Shown piece by piece: positions 6,750-9,349 of a DNA stretch of 9,349 bases. Source of the DNA: Nocardioides sp. (lineage in GTDB: Bacteria > Actinomycetota > Actinomycetes > Propionibacteriales > Nocardioidaceae); NCBI GenBank assembly GCA_021731205.1, contig JAKFXV010000104.1, positions 1 through 9,349 of the forward strand, written 5' to 3'. The notes below the pieces were generated by a model. The model saw only the letters and a list, made by a program, of their open reading frames with translations, was not told where the DNA came from and ran no database searches. How positions within the stretch are numbered: position 1 is the stretch's first letter; the number at the start of each line of letters is the position of its first letter. The translations under genes were made by a program, and so were the position numbers.

Positions 6750-6947
6750 ATGGGGCGCGGCCGAGCTAAGGCCAAGCAGACGAAGGTTGCCCGCGACCTG
6801 AAGTACCGCACTCACGAGACGGACTTCGGCGCGTTGGCCAAAGAACTGCATGGCGACACCAACACCGCTTCTGTCGAGTCCGTCGACGCTGTCGACGCGA
6901 TCGACCAAGAAGACGACTGGGCGGATTACGCCCAGCGCCGCGACTGA
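6750..6947 (+). CDS. DUF3073 family small protein
   Basis: This is a 65-residue protein of unknown function. The N-terminal half is basic and highly characteristic (MGRGRAKAKQTKVARDLKY, then THETDFGALAKELHG). The C-terminal half is acidic (SVESVDAVDAIDQEDDWADYAQRRD). It matches the DUF3073 proteins found across actinobacteria, often just downstream of purM; from memory, Rv0810c in M. tuberculosis belongs here but is on the opposite strand. The start is ATG 6750 because GAGGGGG is 8 nt upstream and MGRGRAKAKQTKVARDLKY is the family's N-terminus; the open frame extends upstream to 6708 but that extension looks non-coding. No membrane segment or enzyme motif is visible. The charge split suggests nucleic-acid or ribosome contact, but that is inference only. 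Confidence 0.92.
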   Translation: MGRGRAKAKQTKVARDLKYRTHETDFGALAKELHGDTNTASVESVDAVDAIDQEDDWADYAQRRD

Positions 6948-6952
6948 TCCTC

Positions 6953-6973
6953 CGGCCCCTATTCACCGGGCCG
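6953..6973 (+). other. Hairpin between the DUF3073 gene and the next start
   Basis: CGGCCC (6953-6958) and GGGCCG (6968-6973) form a 6-bp perfect GC stem with a 9-nt loop. The 3' arm reaches the first base of the proposed GTG start at 6973 and covers the region where a ribosome-binding site would be. It may act as a weak terminator or restrain translation of the downstream gene; there is no T-run. Confidence 0.4.
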
Positions 6974-7455
6974 TGACGCACCGATCGAGCCAAGACGAGT
7001 CACACCGTGCGGCGGAGCGCGCGCTGGCGGGCAACTTGTTCAATCAGGCCTGGGAGTTGCTCGAGCGAGATCCTCGCTCCGCCGAGGACACCGACCGGCT
7101 CATCCATCTCGCGCACGCGTCCCGCCTGCACTGGGACAACGTGGGTAGTGACCAGGAGCGCGCCATCGGCGAGTGGCAGGTTTCTCGGGTGTACGTGGCG
7201 CTCGGCAGGCCCGAGCCGGCGCTGTTCCACGCCGAACGCTGCGTTGAGTATGCGCGGCGATCGGGCGTGGAGGACTGGGTCGAGGTGAGTGCCCTGGAGG
7301 CCCTGGCGCGAGCTCTGGCTGCTGACGGGCAGTGGACGTCGGCTCGGGAGACGCGCGACCAGGCTGTGGCCATGTTGCCCGGGATCGAGGACGCCGAGGA
7401 CCGAGAGGTCGTCGCCGCGGACCTTGCCAGTCTGTCCTCGTTGAGTGGTGAGTGA
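6973..7455 (+). CDS. TPR-like helical protein of unknown function
   Basis: This is a predicted all-helical cytoplasmic protein of 160 residues from GTG 6973. Two helix-turn-helix units resemble tetratricopeptide repeats: about 61-95 (QERAIGEWQVSRVYVALG, then PEPALFHAERCVEYA) and about 103-136 (VEVSALEALARALAADGQW, then SARETRDQAVAML). The first part, NLFNQAWELLERDPRSAEDTDRLIHLAHASRLHW, looks like a conserved core. Such repeats usually bind protein partners. No catalytic motif, signal peptide or membrane segment is seen. The start is not firm: the frame is open back to 6850 inside the DUF3073 gene, but residues from that part are low-complexity and look like an out-of-frame shadow. No good Shine-Dalgarno precedes GTG 6973. 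It is 25 nt after the DUF3073 stop and is probably cotranscribed with it. It converges with the CAP gene. Confidence 0.72.
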   Translation: MTHRSSQDESHRAAERALAGNLFNQAWELLERDPRSAEDTDRLIHLAHASRLHWDNVGSDQERAIGEWQVSRVYVALGRPEPALFHAERCVEYARRSGVEDWVEVSALEALARALAADGQWTSARETRDQAVAMLPGIEDAEDREVVAADLASLSSLSGE

Positions 7456-7457
7456 GC

Positions 7458-7470
7458 CATCCCCGGGATG
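7458..7470. other. Short palindrome between convergent genes
   Basis: CATCCC-C-GGGATG is a perfect 13-nt odd palindrome in the 19-bp gap between the TPR-like gene (stop 7453-7455) and the minus-strand CAP gene (stop 7475-7477). As RNA it could fold only to about 4 bp with a CCCGG loop, and it has no T-run on either strand. It may help end both transcripts, but the evidence is weak. Confidence 0.25.
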
Positions 7471-7474
7471 TGCC

Positions 7475-8065
7475 TCAGCCGCCGAAGTTCTGCACCCAGT
7501 ACTTTCGACCGTTCGCGTCGCGTTTGATCCCGATTCCCACATGGGTGAACTCGCGGTGGAGCAGGTTCGCCCGGTGGCCGGGGGAGTTCATCCACGCGTT
7601 CATCACGTCGTCGACGGTGGGGAATCCGTACGCGATGTTCTCCCCGACCCAGCCGAATCTCGTGCAGCGTTCCCGCACGGCGTCCAGCTCACGGTGCCGG
7701 AAGTCTCCGGTGCTGGCCATCCGGCGGGCCCACGGCTGAGCGGCCTCCCGAGTCAAGCAACGCTGCAGCCGCAGGGCACTGAGGCCGTTAGCGGCGCGTT
7801 CGTCGTTGATCCGGTCCAGCTGACGCAGCACTCCGGGGCGCACTGCCAGCAGAAAGCTGCGGTAGGACACCCGACCGCTGGTGATCGGTAGGGAGGTCGC
7901 CACTGGCGCCGGCTCGCTGATCGGCACCGGGTTGGCGGAGATGGCCTGCGTCGTGGTGGTTGCAGCCACCAACGGCAGCACGAGCAGTGTCACCGCCAAT
8001 GCGTACGACGACAGCGTGCGGCAGGCGTCGAGCAGCACGCCTCGGTTGGGGAAGGCCCGGGGCAT
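7475..8065 (-). CDS. Secreted CAP-domain (SCP/PR-1-like) protein
   Basis: This is a 196-residue exported protein with a C-terminal CAP domain. The N-terminus is basic (MPRAFPNRG), followed by a hydrophobic segment at about 18-35 (LSSYALAVTLLVLPLVA) consistent with a Sec signal peptide, likely cut near TTQA-ISA around 41. A Pro/Ser/Thr-rich linker runs to about 62. The CAP domain spans about 78-196 with INDERAANGLSALRL, FRHRELD (His124), GENIAYG (Glu142), AWMNSPGHRANLL (His164), FTHVGIGI and YWVQNFG. Cys103 and Cys134 could form a disulfide. ATG 8065 is chosen because it precedes the signal peptide and lies 7 nt after a TACGTT box; the frame stays open into purU to 8200. Bacterial CAP proteins act at the cell envelope, but their chemistry is mostly unknown. 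It follows purU by 64 nt on the same strand. Confidence 0.9.
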   Translation of the reverse strand: MPRAFPNRGVLLDACRTLSSYALAVTLLVLPLVAATTTTQAISANPVPISEPAPVATSLPITSGRVSYRSFLLAVRPGVLRQLDRINDERAANGLSALRLQRCLTREAAQPWARRMASTGDFRHRELDAVRERCTRFGWVGENIAYGFPTVDDVMNAWMNSPGHRANLLHREFTHVGIGIKRDANGRKYWVQNFGG

Positions 8066-8072
8066 GCGGGCC

Positions 8073-8078
8073 AACGTA
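8073..8078 (-). promoter_or_regulatory. Putative -10 box for a leaderless CAP gene
   Basis: On the minus strand TACGTT fits TANNNT and is 7 nt from the ATG at 8065, with no Shine-Dalgarno between (the spacer reads GGCCCGC). This repeats the leaderless geometry of the M20 and purF starts. No clear -35 is seen. It suggests the CAP gene is transcribed separately from purU. Confidence 0.45.
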
Positions 8079-8117
8079 GCAACGGATTCGCGCTGCGTCC
8101 TCGGAATGGAATAACCG

Positions 8118-8128
8118 CCCCAGTGGGG
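8118..8128 (-). terminator. Short GC hairpin after purU, weak terminator candidate
   Basis: On the minus strand, CCCC-ACT-GGGG starts 1 nt after the purU TGA (8130-8132), with an A-rich/GTT flank that could extend the stem slightly past a bulge. The following bases (CGGTTATTCC) contain only a poor T content. The loop is 3 nt. It may reduce read-through from purU into the CAP gene. Confidence 0.3.
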
Positions 8129-8129
8129 T

Positions 8130-8978
8130 TCAGTCCGAGAACACGACCGTCCGCGCGCCGCACAGGAACACCCGATCCTGCGCGTGCGCCGCGACGGCAC
8201 GCGCGAGGACCAACCGCTCGACGTCGCGGCCCAACGTCACCATCTGTTCCGCGGTGCGCGTGTGGGTGACCCGCACGACCTCCTGCTCGATGATCGGTCC
8301 CTCGTCGAGGTCGGCCGTGACGTAGTGCGCGGTGGCGCCGATCAGCTTCACGCCACGTGCATGCGCCTGGTGGTACGGCTTGGCCCCCTTGAAGCCGGGG
8401 AGGAACGAGTGATGGATGTTGATCGCCCGCCCCGCCAGGCGTGCGCAGGCCCGATCGGACAGCACCTGCATATAGCGGGCGAGCACCACGAAGTCGATGC
8501 CGTGCTCGGCGACCAGCTCGAACAACCGGTCCTCGGCCGCAGGCTTGGTCTCCTTGGTCACGGGGACATGCTCGAAGGCGATCCCGTAACCCTCGACGAG
8601 CGCCCGCGCGTCCTCATGGTTGGAGACGACCAGCGGGATGTCGACGGGCAGTTCGCCTCGCTGCCAGCGATAGAGCAGATCCATCAGGCAGTGATCGAAG
8701 CGCGACACCATGATCAGCAGCCGCTGCCGGCGCTCGACCGGGCGTAGCCCGACCGTGGCGCCGAACTTGGCCAGGGCCGCTTCGATCGTGCTAAGCAGCC
8801 GAGCCCGATCTGCGACTGGCGACTCGAACTCGGTGCGTACGCAGAACAGTCCGGTCTCCGGATCGGAGAACTGAGCACTTTCGAGGATGTTGCCGTCGAG
8901 CATGCCGATCCCGGCGGCCAGCGCGGCGACGATGCCGGGTTGGTCGGGACACTGGACGGTCACGATCAGGTGTTGCAT
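8130..8978 (-). CDS. purU: Formyltetrahydrofolate deformylase
   Basis: PurU hydrolyses 10-formyl-THF to THF and formate, balancing the one-carbon pool and giving formate for PurT-type formylation where present. It has 282 residues, typical for the family. An N-terminal ACT domain (about 1-80, TVQCPDQPGIVAALAAGI at its start) is the usual regulatory part; in E. coli it mediates methionine and glycine control. The formyl-transferase-like domain (about 85-275) has NIHHSFLPGFKGAKPYHQA with Asn187 and His189, and TADLDEGPII with Asp225, matching the Asn-His-Asp catalytic set of the GAR transformylase fold. The ATG at 8978 is preceded by GAGGG 10 nt upstream (complement of 8989-8993). The 3' CCA of tRNA-Phe is only 24 nt upstream on the same strand and no promoter is visible between them, so cotranscription is likely. 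Confidence 0.97.
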   Translation of the reverse strand: MQHLIVTVQCPDQPGIVAALAAGIGMLDGNILESAQFSDPETGLFCVRTEFESPVADRARLLSTIEAALAKFGATVGLRPVERRQRLLIMVSRFDHCLMDLLYRWQRGELPVDIPLVVSNHEDARALVEGYGIAFEHVPVTKETKPAAEDRLFELVAEHGIDFVVLARYMQVLSDRACARLAGRAINIHHSFLPGFKGAKPYHQAHARGVKLIGATAHYVTADLDEGPIIEQEVVRVTHTRTAEQMVTLGRDVERLVLARAVAAHAQDRVFLCGARTVVFSD

Positions 8979-9002
8979 CGCATCCGTTCCCTCGCTGGTG
9001 GG

Positions 9003-9079
9003 TGGTGGCCAGGGGCGGGGTCGAACCGCCGACCTTCCGATTTTCAGTCGGACGCTCGTACCAACTGAGCTACCTGGCC
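9003..9079 (-). tRNA. tRNA-Phe (anticodon GAA), CCA encoded
   Basis: The minus strand folds into a complete cloverleaf. Acceptor GGCCAGG pairs with CCTGGCC, the D arm has the usual GCTCAGTTGGTA core, and the anticodon stem TCCGA/TCGGA holds loop CTGAAAA, giving anticodon GAA (phenylalanine). The T arm is GGCGG-TTCGACC-CCGCC. The discriminator A (9006) is followed by a genome-encoded CCA (9005-9003). It lies 24 nt upstream of purU on the same strand. Confidence 0.97.
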
Positions 9080-9111
9080 GTGCCCGGCTGAGATCTCCAG
9101 CGGGCGGCAGA

Positions 9112-9117
9112 ACCCTA
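9112..9117 (-). promoter_or_regulatory. Tentative -10 box for tRNA-Phe (and possibly purU)
   Basis: On the minus strand TAGGGT fits TANNNT and ends 32 nt before the mature tRNA 5' end at 9079, leaving room for a short 5' leader removed by RNase P. TTCGCG, 18 bp upstream (complement of 9136-9141), is a poor -35. If active, it would be the most likely promoter for a tRNA-Phe-purU transcript. Confidence 0.35.
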
Positions 9118-9173
9118 CCCGAGAGCCTGGGGCCTCGCGAATCCGCCGGCGCTCGGTGGAGGGTTCAAAGGTT

Positions 9174-9203
9174 TTGGAGCGACGAGGAGGTCGGCCCTAT
9201 GCT
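9174..9203 (+). promoter_or_regulatory. Putative tRNA-Glu promoter
   Basis: TTGGAG (9174-9179) and TATGCT (9198-9203) are separated by 18 bp, a fair match to a vegetative sigma promoter, and lie 48 nt upstream of the mature tRNA-Glu 5' end. The 172-bp spacer 9080-9251 between the divergent tRNAs holds this and the opposing tRNA-Phe signal; I see no gene in it. Confidence 0.45.
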
Positions 9204-9251
9204 GACGGGGCTCGATTTCCCGTTTCGTTCTGGTGAACTGCGGCGAGTCTG

Positions 9252-9324
9252 GCCCCCATCGTCTAGTGGCCTAGGACGCCGCCCTTTCACGGCGGTAGCA
9301 CGGGTTCGAATCCCGTTGGGGGTG
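9252..9324 (+). tRNA. tRNA-Glu (anticodon UUC)
   Basis: This is a 73-nt cloverleaf without encoded CCA (CGC follows). Acceptor GCCCCCA pairs with TGGGGGT, including a G1-U72 wobble that I recall in actinobacterial tRNA-Glu. The D arm core is CGTCTAGTGGCCTAGGACG. The anticodon stem CCGCC/GGCGG encloses CTTTCAC, giving TTC (glutamate). The T arm is ACGGG-TTCGAAT-CCCGT and the discriminator is G9324. It lacks encoded CCA while the neighbouring tRNA-Phe has it, so a CCA-adding enzyme is needed for this one. Confidence 0.97.
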
Positions 9325-9349
9325 CGCGTCGCTCGACGTCGCTTCGATT

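Noticed and set aside
8066..8200. Longer CAP protein starting inside purU
   Set aside because: The signal peptide begins at ATG 8065, and the extension is out-of-frame purU sequence.
1..9349. CRISPR array, insertion sequence, prophage, toxin-antitoxin or defence module
   Set aside because: There are no spaced direct repeats, transposase, integrase or toxin-like genes; all genes fit core metabolism or small conserved actinobacterial families.

Overview
The window is high-GC bacterial DNA from an actinobacterium. The evidence is strong GC bias at third codon positions, frequent GTG starts, promoters that appear to give leaderless transcripts, and the gene set: a small-type PurL, a bacterial SCP-ortholog protein beside purF, and a DUF3073 gene just after purM. 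Order and sequence style best fit Propionibacteriales (Nocardioides-like). That placement is inference, since no database search was possible.

Left part (1-6595, all plus strand) is a de novo purine biosynthesis cluster. It holds the 3' half of purL (step 4), a predicted Tat-exported lipoprotein of the alpha/beta-hydrolase fold, a small SCP-like protein, an M20 metallopeptidase, purF (step 1) and purM (step 5). The hydrolase overlaps purL, and the SCP-like gene starts on the base after the hydrolase stop. The M20 gene and purF each have a TAGAYT box exactly 6 nt before the start codon, so the cluster probably has internal leaderless promoters and is more than one transcription unit. A 46-nt near-perfect inverted repeat covers the end of the M20 gene, just before the purF promoter.

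Middle part (6596-7455) has a 154-bp leader with a hairpin, then a DUF3073 gene and a TPR-like all-helical protein of unknown role. The minus strand (8978 back to 7475) carries purU, formyltetrahydrofolate deformylase, and then a secreted CAP-domain protein that also has a leaderless-type promoter. PurU releases formate from 10-formyl-THF, so it ties folate one-carbon balance to the purine genes.

Right part (9003-9324) has two tRNA genes: tRNA-Phe(GAA) on the minus strand, directly upstream of purU, and tRNA-Glu(UUC) on the plus strand. They diverge from a 172-bp spacer.

Most of the window is ordinary core metabolism. I see no defence system, mobile element, CRISPR array or biosynthetic cluster. 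The points worth a second look are the conserved proteins of unknown function embedded in the purine cluster, the compact stop-codon/promoter overlaps, the large hairpin before purF, the 12-bp tandem repeat at the purL/hydrolase junction, and the tRNA-Phe/purU arrangement.
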